Shown: piece by piece, positions 31,280-40,554 of the stretch
Layout: each line of letters opens with the position of its first letter
Position numbering within the stretch: the first letter of the stretch is position 1
Source: Gelidibacter salicanalis
GTDB taxonomy: Bacteria; Bacteroidota; Bacteroidia; Flavobacteriales; Flavobacteriaceae
Reading direction: 5' to 3'
DNA length: 64,000 nt
Assembly (NCBI RefSeq): GCF_007997285.1
Contig: NZ_VORX01000002.1
Coordinates: forward strand, 434,001-498,000
Made by a program: the position numbers and the translations under genes
The notes under the pieces: generated by a model
What the model was told of the DNA's origin: nothing
Databases searched by the model: none
Seen by the model: only the letters and a program-made list of their open reading frames with translations

Positions 31280-32137
31280 TTAAGCTCTTAACGGTTGATT
31301 GGTAATTAAATCAATGTATTGATTGATTTTATGCTTTAAATCTTTACGTTCTGTAATAAAATCCAAAAAGCCGTGTTCCAATAAAAACTCTGCGGTTTGG
31401 AAATCTTCCGGTAATTCCTGTCCCGTAGTATCTCTTACCACGCGCGGCCCAGCAAATCCAATCAGCGCTCCAGGTTCACTAATGTTGATATCACCTAACA
31501 TGGCAAAAGAAGCTGTTGTTCCACCTGTAGTGGGATCGGTACATAGGGAAATGTATGGGATTCCTGCATCAGTCAATTGGGCCAATTTAGCCGATGTTTT
31601 GGCTAACTGCATCAAGGATAAAGCGGCTTCTTGCATTCGCGCTCCGCCAGATTTTGAAATGATAATGTAAGGCAGTTTCTTCTTTAAGGCATACTCTCCT
31701 GCACGGGCTATCTTTTCTCCCACAACGCTTCCCATAGACCCACCAATAAAGGCAAAATCCATACAGGCTACAACGATATTTTTTCCTTTCGATTTTCCGA
31801 CAGCACAACGCACGGCATCTTTAAGGCCAGTCTTTTCTTCCGCCGCTCTTAAACGGTCTGGATATTTTTTGGTGTCCTCAAACTTTAAAGGGTCTTTGGA
31901 CGCTAAATTTGCATCCAATTCGATGAAGATGTTATCATCAAATAATATTTGAAAATATTCTTTACTCCCAATCCTAACATGGTAGCCATCTTCAGGACTC
32001 ACAAAGAAATTTTTCTCTAATTCTTCAGTATCTATAATTTTACCCGTTGGAGATTTGTACCACAAGCCTTTTGGCGTGTCTTTTTTCTCCTCAGTAGTGG
32101 TGGTGATTCCTTTAGTTTTTCTTTTAAACCAAGACAT
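31280..32137 (-). CDS. accD: Acetyl-CoA carboxylase, carboxyltransferase beta subunit
   Basis: A 285-residue subunit of acetyl-CoA carboxylase, which makes malonyl-CoA for fatty acid synthesis together with AccA. Crotonase-fold motifs are clear: [72 protein letters not shown]. The N-terminal zinc-ribbon region is present in outline ([28 protein letters not shown]), but all four zinc-binding Cys are replaced (SPTG at 29-32, SPED at 47-50). The rest looks fully functional. It is followed by a terminator; upstream is fbaA on the same strand, 116 bp away. Confidence 0.96.
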   Translation of the reverse strand: MSWFKRKTKGITTTTEEKKDTPKGLWYKSPTGKIIDTEELEKNFFVSPEDGYHVRIGSKEYFQILFDDNIFIELDANLASKDPLKFEDTKKYPDRLRAAEEKTGLKDAVRCAVGKSKGKNIVVACMDFAFIGGSMGSVVGEKIARAGEYALKKKLPYIIISKSGGARMQEAALSLMQLAKTSAKLAQLTDAGIPYISLCTDPTTGGTTASFAMLGDINISEPGALIGFAGPRVVRDTTGQELPEDFQTAEFLLEHGFLDFITERKDLKHKINQYIDLITNQPLRA

Positions 32138-32253
32138 ATTGATGTATGATTTTATAGTTTTACAAACGCAAAACTTTTATGATTACAACTCTAATTACTG
32201 CAGCTTCTTTAACGTGATAAGTTCAAAAAATGAGCTAAAACGACAGCGCAAAG

Positions 32254-33321
32254 TTATAAAGTATTTACGTTATTTAAATCTTCAAATGCCTTTTTTAATC
32301 GATCGACAAAAGTTTCTTCACCTTTTCTTAGCCAAACACGTGGGTCATAGTACTTTTTGTTTGGAGAATCTTCTCCATCCGGACTTCCAATTTGAGCTTT
32401 AAGGTAGGCTTCTTTATCTGAAAAATAATCGCGAATACCACTCATAAATGCATATTGCATATCGGTATCAATATTCATTTTTATCACTCCGTAACCAATA
32501 GCTTCTCTTATCTCTTCAACACTAGATCCAGATCCACCGTGGAATACAAAATCGATGTGGTTGTGAGGTAAGCCATGTTTTTTAGATAAAAATTCTTGAG
32601 AATTTTTAAGAATTTTAGGAGTCAGTTTTACGTTTCCAGGTTTGTAAACACCGTGTACATTTCCAAACGCTGCAGCAATCGTGAATTGGTCACTGATTTT
32701 ACTAAGCTCTTCGTAAGCGTAAGCAACTTCTTCTGGCTGGGTGTATAATTTAGAATCATCAACATCAGTATTGTCTACACCATCTTCTTCACCTCCGGTA
32801 ATTCCTAGTTCAATTTCTAAAGTCATCCCCATTTTGCTCATGCGCTTAAGGTATTCCTTACAAATTTCAATGTTCTCTTCAATGGGTTCTTCAGAGAGAT
32901 CAATCATATGTGAACTGTATAACGGCTTACCAGTTTCTTCAAAATGTTTTTCGCTGGCATCTAAAAGTCCGTCAATCCAAGGCAATAATTTTTTCGCACA
33001 ATGGTCCGTATGTAAAATTACAGGTACGCCATAAGCTTCTGCCATTAAGTGTACATGTTTTGCGCCGGCCACGGCACCTGCAATAGCTGCTTTTTGCCCG
33101 TCATTGCTCAAACTTTTTCCTGCGTTAAATACTGCACCCCCGTTGGAGAATTGAATGATTACTGGCGCATTTAACGCTGCTGCCGTTTCTAAAACACCAT
33201 TGATGGTGTTGGATCCGATAACATTGACTGCTGGTAAAGCAAAACTTTTTTCTTTTGCCAGTTTAAAAATAGCCTGTACCTCTTTGCCTGTAGCAACTCC
33301 TGGTTTTATGTTGTGACTCAT
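32254..33321 (-). CDS. fbaA: Class II fructose-bisphosphate aldolase
   Basis: A 355-residue zinc-dependent aldolase splitting fructose-1,6-bisphosphate into DHAP and glyceraldehyde-3-phosphate. The E. coli FbaA-type length and motifs are present: VIIQFSNGGA, the zinc His pair in VILHTDHCAKKLLPW, EIELGITGGEEDGVDN, AAFGNVHGVYKPGNV, and the phosphate-binding FVFHGGSGSSVEEI, with NIDTDMQYAFMSG. It acts in glycolysis and gluconeogenesis. A TATTTTTG box lies just upstream on the minus strand. Confidence 0.97.
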   Translation of the reverse strand: MSHNIKPGVATGKEVQAIFKLAKEKSFALPAVNVIGSNTINGVLETAAALNAPVIIQFSNGGAVFNAGKSLSNDGQKAAIAGAVAGAKHVHLMAEAYGVPVILHTDHCAKKLLPWIDGLLDASEKHFEETGKPLYSSHMIDLSEEPIEENIEICKEYLKRMSKMGMTLEIELGITGGEEDGVDNTDVDDSKLYTQPEEVAYAYEELSKISDQFTIAAAFGNVHGVYKPGNVKLTPKILKNSQEFLSKKHGLPHNHIDFVFHGGSGSSVEEIREAIGYGVIKMNIDTDMQYAFMSGIRDYFSDKEAYLKAQIGSPDGEDSPNKKYYDPRVWLRKGEETFVDRLKKAFEDLNNVNTL

Positions 33322-33346
33322 AATGTTTTAGTTGTTTAATTAGTTT

Positions 33347-33354
33347 CAAAAATA
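33347..33354 (-). promoter_or_regulatory. Putative -7 box TATTTTTG of fbaA
   Basis: Reads TATTTTTG on the minus strand, 26 bp before the fbaA start codon, matching TAnnTTTG. Confidence 0.5.
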
Positions 33355-33575
33355 ATGAAATTAAAGCTAAATAAGGGCTTCGAGACGGGTGTTTTTTGTA
33401 AAGATGCCACATTTACCCTGCCGAAATCCTTGTAGTAAAAAGCAGAGGCTGCAACGGTATCACAAATGGCTTGGATACAAGTTAAATGTCTACTTTCATA
33501 CGATAGATAACCAAAAACGGCAATCGATGTATTGCAATAAAATAACCTCTATAAAACAGTTATACTAAGAATTTT

Positions 33576-36110
33576 TTAGAAAGGATAGTTGATACCGATA
33601 TTGTACACGGCATTGTTGAAGTTGTAATCTTTAAACCAGCGGTCGCCCACATTGTAGGAGGGGTCATAAGTTTTAAAACCGATATCGCCCCGCAACACAA
33701 AAAAGCTGAAATCATAGCGCAAGCCAAACCCTGAACCTACTGCTATATCTTTTAAGGAAGATAAACCATCAAAGGTTTGGGCCTCATCCGTCACGTTGTC
33801 AAATACGTTCCAGATGTTTCCCGCGTCCACAAAAAAGGCACCAAATAAAGATCCGAACAAGTTAAACCGTTGCTCCACGCTGAAATGTAGCTTTAAGTTA
33901 GCTTCGTTAAACTCGTTGGTCGATTTTAAACTTCCTGGGCCCAAGTTGTAGGCGGTCCATGCGCGGTTGTCATTGGGTCCTCCTGCAAAGAAGCTTTTAG
34001 AAAATGGAATGTTTTCTGAATTGCCATAAGGCACGGCAATCCCAAAATAACTTCGCACCGCAAAAACGCTTCTTTTGCCCAAATCCCAATATTTGACATA
34101 ATCAAACTCAGTCTTGGTGTATTGTGAAAACGCCACGCCAAAAATATCGTAACGGTCATTGTCATTTTTAGGAGCGCCCGTAAGATTGCCAATTGTGGCT
34201 AAAATATTTCCGGCAAATTCCACTCTAAATCTGATGATGGAGAAGTCATTATCGAAAATATTTACTCTTTTATTTTTGATATAATTGAAACTGGAAGAAA
34301 TGATAAGGTTGTTTTCTGTCAATCTTGTTTTGCGCTGGTCAATATTACTGATGGTTTTATAATCTTCATCAATTGGCGATAGCGCTGTGCCCTGACTCAG
34401 CACATCTCTAATAAATTGATTGGCACCATTGGGAATGCTTAAATCTTGCGTTCGATCAATATATTGAATGTCCTTAGCAATAGTATTCAGACTGCTAAAG
34501 GAATTTTGATACACTCCAAAATAGTTGTCTACGTTTAGGTTTTTTACAAACTGCGCACTAATAAGATCGAGCGTATTGGTAACCCGCTGATTAGGATACC
34601 AATTGTAGCTTAAATTTCCGGTAAAGGTTTGCTTGTCCAACCCGATGTTGCGCTGACTGGTGGCAGAGGTAAGAATTCTGGTGCTTGGCGACATGTACTT
34701 AGGGATGACTTTGTCTGTATTAACAGGGAAAAATAACCGCGGAATTGTGAGCTTTACCGTCGCCCCAATTTCCGTAATGTCAAAAAAGGCATCTTTTGAA
34801 TTTTTAGCGTCCTTGGATGCGCCAATAGAGCTTAGTCCCGAAACCTCCAAGGTTTCTGCGCCTCTAAAAACATTTCGCATCAAAAGGCCGCCACTAAAAG
34901 CAAAACCTATGGTTTGGATATTACTTTGTGAGACTTCCGCATTAAAATTGAGTCCGAATTTTTTCTTCGGTATGAGATAAATGTTTGTAGTTAACGTGGT
35001 GTCTTTATCGTTTTCTATATATTCAATATTAGGATATTTAAATGTGCGCAATTCACTTAAATGTCGGTAGGTACGGGTACGGTTAATATCTTTAAAAATT
35101 CCGCCTTTTGTTATAAAAACAGCATCTGTTAAAGCTTTAGCTCGGTATTTTGATTTCCCGTAACTGTAAATATGAAAGCCTTTGTAATTGATGGTATCTG
35201 TGGGCGCCACATCTTTATTTTGATAGGTGTCATCTGTAAAGATGTTCACATCTTTAATTTTGTAGATTTTAAAGGGCGTGACTTCTATGGAATCGTCGTA
35301 GCGGATGGTTCTATTTTGCACGATGATATCCGTATTGACTTTTTTATTGGTGCCTATGGTATCAATCTCAAACGTGATATAATCCTGCGCAAAGTGGAAC
35401 AAACCTGAGTTACGCAATTCAGTGGTCATCCGATCGCGTTCATTGGTCAAGTTACTTTCCTTAAATTGTTCTCCTTTTACAAGTAAAGAATTCTTTTTAA
35501 TGCTTTTATAAAGTGTATCGATGACCGGCGAATAAATTTTGGTTCTGATCGAATCTAAATAATACGGATCACCCGTGTTGACGTAATAATTTATTTCACC
35601 TTTTTGGGTGTCTGTAGTGTCCACTTTATAAGACGCATCAGCATTAAACCATCCATTTTTGTAATAATAGGTTTTTAAATTTGTGGTCGATTTCTCCGCT
35701 CGGGTAGGTTTGATAATAACTGGTGGCTCGCCGGTAGTTTTAAGCCAACTATTAAATGTGCTCTTGGAGTTGATTAGCGCCTCGTATTGTTTTAAGGATA
35801 AAAAGTTTTTCAGACCAGTTTTAGGATCATTAGAATTTCGATATTTGGCATCCAGTATCGAATCTATATTTGGTCTGGCTAGGTTGTAAATGTGCAATCG
35901 GATAGGCGTTCCTAACAGCGGAAACCTCCCGTTTGGTTTCTGATAGAGCAAATTATTGAGTGCATCCGTATTGTTTTTTTTATCGTTGACGTAAACGGTG
36001 TTGTCCATCAGCAATAATTCGTCACTGCTAAGGCGTTTTACGGCATTGCAGGAGGACAACATTAGGATTAGTGTTGTAATAAATGATATTTTTGCTACCT
36101 TAAGTTTCAA
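33576..36110 (-). CDS. BamA/TamA-family outer-membrane protein (lipoprotein signal)
   Basis: An 844-residue Omp85 superfamily protein. The start is placed at TTG 36110, giving a clean lipoprotein signal peptide (KISFITTLILMLSSC). The open frame continues to 36245, but that would cross a TAnnTTTG promoter box and overlap the divergent trmH gene. Residues about 60-370 hold POTRA-like repeats; the C-terminal half (from about 400) is a beta-barrel with many aromatic-ended strands, closing YNIGINYPF. These flavobacterial proteins are TamA-like and are thought to help insert outer-membrane proteins; substrate unknown. It sits 254 bp upstream of fbaA in conserved flavobacterial order. Confidence 0.88.
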   Translation of the reverse strand: MKLKVAKISFITTLILMLSSCNAVKRLSSDELLLMDNTVYVNDKKNNTDALNNLLYQKPNGRFPLLGTPIRLHIYNLARPNIDSILDAKYRNSNDPKTGLKNFLSLKQYEALINSKSTFNSWLKTTGEPPVIIKPTRAEKSTTNLKTYYYKNGWFNADASYKVDTTDTQKGEINYYVNTGDPYYLDSIRTKIYSPVIDTLYKSIKKNSLLVKGEQFKESNLTNERDRMTTELRNSGLFHFAQDYITFEIDTIGTNKKVNTDIIVQNRTIRYDDSIEVTPFKIYKIKDVNIFTDDTYQNKDVAPTDTINYKGFHIYSYGKSKYRAKALTDAVFITKGGIFKDINRTRTYRHLSELRTFKYPNIEYIENDKDTTLTTNIYLIPKKKFGLNFNAEVSQSNIQTIGFAFSGGLLMRNVFRGAETLEVSGLSSIGASKDAKNSKDAFFDITEIGATVKLTIPRLFFPVNTDKVIPKYMSPSTRILTSATSQRNIGLDKQTFTGNLSYNWYPNQRVTNTLDLISAQFVKNLNVDNYFGVYQNSFSSLNTIAKDIQYIDRTQDLSIPNGANQFIRDVLSQGTALSPIDEDYKTISNIDQRKTRLTENNLIISSSFNYIKNKRVNIFDNDFSIIRFRVEFAGNILATIGNLTGAPKNDNDRYDIFGVAFSQYTKTEFDYVKYWDLGKRSVFAVRSYFGIAVPYGNSENIPFSKSFFAGGPNDNRAWTAYNLGPGSLKSTNEFNEANLKLHFSVEQRFNLFGSLFGAFFVDAGNIWNVFDNVTDEAQTFDGLSSLKDIAVGSGFGLRYDFSFFVLRGDIGFKTYDPSYNVGDRWFKDYNFNNAVYNIGINYPF

Positions 36111-36208
36111 AGAGAAATTGACATAAGTGTTGATGAGTCCAAATTTACTGTTTTTATGGATGGTAAAACAAACATTGCATAAATCCTTGACACGATTTAA
36201 TAACGTCA

Positions 36209-36216
36209 CAAAAGTA
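36209..36216 (-). promoter_or_regulatory. Putative promoter of the TamA-like gene
   Basis: TACTTTTG on the minus strand, with a TTG 19 bp further upstream, the best -33/-7 pair I found in the window. It lies 99 bp before the TTG start at 36110 and 12 bp from the start of the divergent trmH gene. Confidence 0.6.
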
Positions 36217-36227
36217 AATAGATTTTG

Positions 36228-36953
36228 ATGTTGACCAAGAATCAAATAAAATTAATTACGAGCCTCGCACAGAAAAAACAACGCTCAAAACATCAGTTAT
36301 TTACTGTGGAAGGTGTAAAAGCTGTAGAGGAATTTTTAAAATCCTCCTATATCTTAGAGCATCTGTATGCGACGACCGACAATTTTGAGGTGAACCCTGA
36401 ACGTTTTAGCCTGATCACAGCCGCTGAACTGAAAAAAATTAGCGGATTGACCACCGCTCAAGAAGTGCTGGCCGTTTTCAAAATTCCAAACCCCAAAAGC
36501 GTGTCTACAGAGCGATTGATTGTCGCTTTAGATGCCGTACGCGACCCTGGGAATTTAGGCACTATCATTAGACTTTGCGATTGGTTTGGTGTGGAACATA
36601 TCGTCTGTAGTGATACGACGGTAGATTGCTTTAATCCTAAGGTGGTGCAAGCCACTATGGGCTCATTAACCCGAGTACATGTGCATTATCTGGATTTGCC
36701 AGCGTTTTTAGAAAATACTAAGGTTCCAAAGTTTGGAGCATTTATGGATGGTGCGAACGTTTACGACATAAAATTGCCAAAAAATGGGATCCTGATTATG
36801 GGGAATGAAGGCAGTGGCATATCTCCTGAAATTGAAGAATTGATATCAGAGCGCTTGAGTATCCCCAGTTACAGCGTACACCAATCGACTGAAAGTTTGA
36901 ACGTGGCCACAGCGACGGCAATTTTGTTAAGTGAGTTTAGGAGGAGGGGTTAG
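36228..36953 (+). CDS. TrmH-family (SPOUT) RNA 2'-O-methyltransferase
   Basis: A 241-residue SpoU-class enzyme. An N-terminal substrate-binding domain (residues about 1-75; QLFTVEGVKAVEEFL) is followed by the knotted SPOUT domain. Motif 1 is ALDAVRDPGNLGTIIR, motif 2 is LIMGNEGSGIS, and motif 3 is SIPSYSVHQSTESLNVATA. It methylates a ribose 2'-OH of rRNA or tRNA using SAM; the exact site cannot be read from the sequence. ATG 36228 is preferred to the TTG at 36225. The gene ends directly at a heptamer array whose first unit contains the stop codon. Confidence 0.93.
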   Translation: MLTKNQIKLITSLAQKKQRSKHQLFTVEGVKAVEEFLKSSYILEHLYATTDNFEVNPERFSLITAAELKKISGLTTAQEVLAVFKIPNPKSVSTERLIVALDAVRDPGNLGTIIRLCDWFGVEHIVCSDTTVDCFNPKVVQATMGSLTRVHVHYLDLPAFLENTKVPKFGAFMDGANVYDIKLPKNGILIMGNEGSGISPEIEELISERLSIPSYSVHQSTESLNVATATAILLSEFRRRG

Positions 36954-37013
36954 GAGTGGGGAGTTAGGAGTGAGGAGTGAGGAGTTGGGAGTGAGGAGTG
37001 AGGAGTGAGGAGT
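36951..37013. repeat. Heptamer tandem repeat GAGGAGT (9 units) at the trmH stop
   Basis: Nine 7-bp units (TAGGAGT, GGGGAGT, TAGGAGT, GAGGAGT and variants), 63 bp in total. The first T-A-G is the trmH stop codon, so the array begins inside the gene end. Confidence 0.9.
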
Positions 37014-37085
37014 GAGGTTTGCTTATAATGATTTAGTCTTATTGGCGCTTTTTTATAGAAAATTACGTCAAATTTTGGCTGAATG

Positions 37086-37326
37086 TTTTAGAATCATTAG
37101 TGTCCGATAAAAATAAATAATAAATTAACAAACTCATTTAAAGCAAGGGACATTAGAAGATTTCCGAAATGAGTCTTTGCATTTTAGAAACTATTTCTAC
37201 CGAAAGCGCATGTGCGATTTTAATTTAAATGATCGTTGTTTGTCAGTTAGTTGCAAACAAGTCTTAATTCTTTATTCTAACAGCGCAGCGGTCTTGATTC
37301 TTTATCGGACAACAATGTTTTAGAAT
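37086..37326. repeat. 9-bp target site duplication flanking a MITE-like element
   Basis: TTTTAGAAT occurs at 37086-37094 and 37318-37326, immediately outside the element at 37095-37317. With four more bases (AATG) the match extends to 13 bp if the element end is taken slightly shorter. Confidence 0.8.
37095..37317 (+). mobile_element. MITE-like element, single copy with target duplication
   Basis: A 223-bp element with ends CATTAGTGTCCGATAAA (37095-37111) and TTTATCGGACAACAATG (37301-37317). The ends are inverted repeats matching at 15 of 17 positions. The interior matches the array copies at 29208-29957 closely, except that it lacks exactly the 21-bp palindrome after GCGCAGCG. Flanked by a direct 9-bp duplication, which shows it arrived by transposition. 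No coding capacity. Confidence 0.88.
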
Positions 37327-37407
37327 AAATTATTTTACAACAATCAACAATCCACAATCAACAATCCTCCCGTAACGAACAGGCACGTTCAGCCTGGTCA
37401 CCAATCC

Positions 37408-38154
37408 CTATTGGAAGGTGAAGTTTATAAATACCCCACGGGTTTGCATTTTATCAATACTGCCTGTCCAAGGACTATTTGGATCCTTATCTTTCACCAA
37501 TTCATCGTTAATGGCGAATACACCTCTGATAGAAGGTGTAAACTTAAACCACTCCAAGTAAAAGTCAATCCCGAAGCCTAATTCGTAAAAAAGCATCCCC
37601 TTTTTAGTGCGGAATTCTCCAACAGTATTGTCTTCAGGGTTGTCTTCATTACTCGACAAGTTTAAAGCGGTAGAAAATCCACCAACCAAAAAGGGCTTAA
37701 AGTTGTTCAGACGTTTTGTAGATACTTTTAATAATAAAGGAAAGTGGAGATAGGTCGATTTCACTTCACGGAATGCATCGCCTGGTTTAAACGTATTTGT
37801 AATAAAATAGTTATGCTGCGTAAAAATATTGTTTTCATTGCTGTATTCCAGATTTCTACGGGTAATGTAAAGTCCAGGTTCAAATCGCAAGTTTAAATAC
37901 TCATTGATCCGCATATCACCAACCAGACCCACATTAAAGCCAATGGTGGTTTCGACTGCAATATCTGGCCTTTTTGCCTGAGCCGCGTCATATTGAAATT
38001 TAAAATCGTAACTATTGAATCCTAAATAATACCCCCAAGTCAGAAAATCTTTGTCAAAATTCTCTTGATTGGCAACCTTTTCTTTGGTGAATAATTGTGC
38101 TGACGCTGAGGTATATATCAAGGTCAACATGATAATGAGGACTGTTTTTTTCAT
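37408..38154 (-). CDS. porT: PorT-like type IX secretion barrel protein
   Basis: A 248-residue outer-membrane protein. The start is at ATG 38154, where a signal peptide begins (KKTVLIIMLTLIYTSASAQ). Mature strands include WGYYLGFNSYDFKFQYD, TIGFNVGLVGDMRINEYLNLRFEPGLYI, STYLHFPLLLKVSTKRLNNFKPFLVGG, and terminal GVFINFTFQ. The open frame continues upstream into ubiE without similarity. Location next to ubiE and the length match PorT (SprT in gliding flavobacteria), a protein needed for the type IX secretion system that exports adhesins and enzymes. Identification relies on context as well as barrel features. Confidence 0.85.
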   Translation of the reverse strand: MKKTVLIIMLTLIYTSASAQLFTKEKVANQENFDKDFLTWGYYLGFNSYDFKFQYDAAQAKRPDIAVETTIGFNVGLVGDMRINEYLNLRFEPGLYITRRNLEYSNENNIFTQHNYFITNTFKPGDAFREVKSTYLHFPLLLKVSTKRLNNFKPFLVGGFSTALNLSSNEDNPEDNTVGEFRTKKGMLFYELGFGIDFYLEWFKFTPSIRGVFAINDELVKDKDPNSPWTGSIDKMQTRGVFINFTFQ

Positions 38155-38182
38155 GGTAATGAGTTCCGAATTCAAATGGAGG

Positions 38183-38914
38183 TTATAACTTTGTAGCCTT
38201 GTAAATAGTGGCAACGCCTAAGGTTTGAGGTAAATCCTCAACATTACTAAACCCAATTTGTCTTAAAATATTGTTTAAAGCTTGACCATAAGGAAAAACA
38301 GATGCAGACTCGCTGAGATAGGAATAGGCAGAACGGTCTTTTGAAAAGACTTTTCCAATAGTTGGCAAAATGTATTTTGAATACAATTTATACCCTTGTT
38401 TGAATGGCGATTTTGTAGGGACCGACGTTTCTAAAATCACAAATGTGCCATGAGGCTTTAAAACTCGTAAAATTTCCGAAAGTCCTTTTTCTAAGTTTTC
38501 AAAATTCCGAACGCCGAAAGCCACGGTTATCGCATCAAAACTATCATCATCAAACGGGAGGTTTTCAGAATCGCCCAGGGTCATTTTAATCTTGTCACTT
38601 AAATGTTTAGCGGCAATTTTTTTCCTGCCAACTTCAAGCATGCCATCACTGATGTCCAATCCAATAATTTCTTCGGCCTCTGTTTCGGCTAAATTTATGG
38701 CCAAATCTCCTGTGCCGGTAGCAATATCCAAGATCCGTTTGGCTTTGGATTGCGCCACGATGTCAACCACTTTTTTACGCCACTTCACATCAATTCCAAA
38801 AGAAATGACCCGGTTTAATCCGTCGTATTCTTTAGAAATATTGTCGAACATTTGGGCGACTTGTTCCTTCTTATTCAACTGACTGTCCTTGTACGGCTTT
38901 ACTTTTTCTGACAT
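38183..38914 (-). CDS. ubiE: Demethylmenaquinone methyltransferase (UbiE/MenG)
   Basis: A 243-residue class I SAM methyltransferase carrying out the last step of menaquinone synthesis, the likely quinone here, used by the Nqr pump encoded downstream. Motifs: [20 protein letters not shown] at the N-terminus, the SAM-binding [15 protein letters not shown] (about 80-95), [33 protein letters not shown], and [15 protein letters not shown]. Full family length. It lies 28 bp upstream of porT and probably shares its transcript. A TAATTTTG box precedes it. Confidence 0.95.
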   Translation of the reverse strand: MSEKVKPYKDSQLNKKEQVAQMFDNISKEYDGLNRVISFGIDVKWRKKVVDIVAQSKAKRILDIATGTGDLAINLAETEAEEIIGLDISDGMLEVGRKKIAAKHLSDKIKMTLGDSENLPFDDDSFDAITVAFGVRNFENLEKGLSEILRVLKPHGTFVILETSVPTKSPFKQGYKLYSKYILPTIGKVFSKDRSAYSYLSESASVFPYGQALNNILRQIGFSNVEDLPQTLGVATIYKATKL

Positions 38915-38928
38915 ACCACTATTTTTGG

Positions 38929-38936
38929 CAAAATTA
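38929..38936 (-). promoter_or_regulatory. Putative -7 box TAATTTTG of ubiE-porT
   Basis: Reads TAATTTTG on the minus strand, 15 bp before the ubiE ATG. The implied leader is only a few nucleotides long. Confidence 0.45.
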
Positions 38937-39087
38937 CATATTTTTTCATTGCTAAGCGCTCATCCATTTGCGAAAAATAGGTCTAATGTGCATTGAAAAG
39001 CGCAGGGAATTAACGATTGGAATTGATTGGACGCCTACGATTCCTATTATATCCACTTGAAATTGAAATGCACATGTTTTAAAGTCT

Positions 39088-39095
39088 TATATTTG
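39088..39095 (+). promoter_or_regulatory. Putative -7 box TATATTTG of trkA-trkH
   Basis: TATATTTG on the plus strand, 26 bp before the trkA ATG, with a TTG about 22 bp upstream. Plausible promoter for the trkA-trkH pair. Confidence 0.5.
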
Positions 39096-39120
39096 TACGT
39101 TTTTTTGAATACATCTACTA

Positions 39121-40470
39121 ATGAAAATAATTATTGCAGGCGCTGGTGAAGTGGGGTTTCATTTGGCCAAATTATTATCGTACGAATCACAAGAAATCAC
39201 CCTATTAGACACGAAAAAGGAAAATTTGGTCTACGCGATTGATCACTTAGATATACGGGTGATTAAAGGTGACGCGACCTCTATAGCAACTTTGAAAGAT
39301 GCCAGAATTGCCAATTCTGATTTATTTATTGCGGTAACCTCTTCAGAAACCACCAATATAACGGCATGTGTTTTAGCCAAACAACTTGGCGCTAAAAGAA
39401 CCATTGCTAGAATTTCGAATGCCGAATTTATTGACCAGAAAGATGAGGTTGGCTTTTCCAAATTTGGAATTGACGAGCTTATTTCTCCAGAGTCTTTAGC
39501 GGCGGGTGAGATTGAATTGCTCCTCAACCAATACGGTTTTGACGACGGGTACGAATTTGAAGAAGGCGCATTGACCATGTTGAGCTTACGGCTCTCAGAA
39601 AGTGCCAGTTTTGTGAATAAGACAGTGCAAGAGGCGGCCGAGGTATTTCCGCAACTCCACTTTGTTCCCATTGCTATTCAGCGTTTTGGAACACAATACA
39701 CCATCATCCCTCGCGGGGACACTGAATTTAAAGAAGGCGATAAGGTCATTTTCGTAACCTCAAAAGGGGGCAGTGAAGATTTGTTTAAATTGTCTGGTAA
39801 AATGCGATTGGATGTCAAGAACGTAATGATTCTTGGAGGTAGCAAAATTGGCCATAAAACCGCCAAGGATCTGTGTGCTGCCAATTTCAGGATTAAATTG
39901 ATTGAAAGCAATAAAGATGTGGCTTTTGAAATGGCGGACGATTTACCAAACGCCTTGGTAATCCACGGCGATGGGCGTGATGTAGAATTATTGGAAGAAG
40001 AAAATATTAGTGGTATGGACGCGTTTGTAGCGGTTACCGGCAATTCTGAAACCAATATCATGTCGTGTTTAGTAGCGAAATCCAAAGGGGTAAAAAAAAC
40101 AATTGCCTTAGTTGAAAACATGGATTATTATCAAATCTCTGAATCTATTGGGATTGATACCTTAATTAATAAAAAACTTTTGGCGGCCAATAATATTTTT
40201 AGATATATCCGTAAAGGTGAAGTCGTGGCCATGACCAAATTGAATAATATGAATGCCGAATTATTGGAGTTTGTGGTTAAGAAGCGTTCCAAAATCACCG
40301 ACAAGAACGTCAAAGATCTAGATTTTCCACGATCGGCCATCATTGGTGGGGTGATCAGAAACGGTACCGGAATTATTCCTTTAGGCGATTTTAAAGTGCA
40401 GGCAGGAGATCGAGTGGTGGTGTGCTGTTTGCCGAGAGCCATTACCCAGGTGGAGAAATTCTTTTTCTAA
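39121..40470 (+). CDS. trkA: Trk potassium uptake regulatory subunit TrkA
   Basis: A 449-residue cytoplasmic NAD(H)-binding regulator of TrkH. It consists of two RCK units. The first Rossmann domain begins KIIIAGAGEVGFHLAKLL with RVIKGDATSIATL, and its TrkA-C part spans about 140-220. The second begins VMILGGSKIGHKTAKDL (about 237), with VIHGDGRDVELLEEE and the last TrkA-C domain to the end (AGDRVVVCCLP). It controls K+ flux in response to nucleotide binding. trkH follows 84 bp downstream on the same strand, so the pair is probably an operon. Confidence 0.95.
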   Translation: MKIIIAGAGEVGFHLAKLLSYESQEITLLDTKKENLVYAIDHLDIRVIKGDATSIATLKDARIANSDLFIAVTSSETTNITACVLAKQLGAKRTIARISNAEFIDQKDEVGFSKFGIDELISPESLAAGEIELLLNQYGFDDGYEFEEGALTMLSLRLSESASFVNKTVQEAAEVFPQLHFVPIAIQRFGTQYTIIPRGDTEFKEGDKVIFVTSKGGSEDLFKLSGKMRLDVKNVMILGGSKIGHKTAKDLCAANFRIKLIESNKDVAFEMADDLPNALVIHGDGRDVELLEEENISGMDAFVAVTGNSETNIMSCLVAKSKGVKKTIALVENMDYYQISESIGIDTLINKKLLAANNIFRYIRKGEVVAMTKLNNMNAELLEFVVKKRSKITDKNVKDLDFPRSAIIGGVIRNGTGIIPLGDFKVQAGDRVVVCCLPRAITQVEKFFF

Positions 40471-40554
40471 CCTAATTTTTAAATCCTAATTCTTTAGGGC
40501 TTGACCCGAAATAAAAACTGAATATCACGTCCTTTTCGTTTTGAAAGACACACT

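Noticed and set aside
39243-40442. Several long minus-strand frames opposite trkA
   Set aside because: They are antisense shadows of a well-conserved gene, rich in Ser, Leu and Thr, with no signal or motif.
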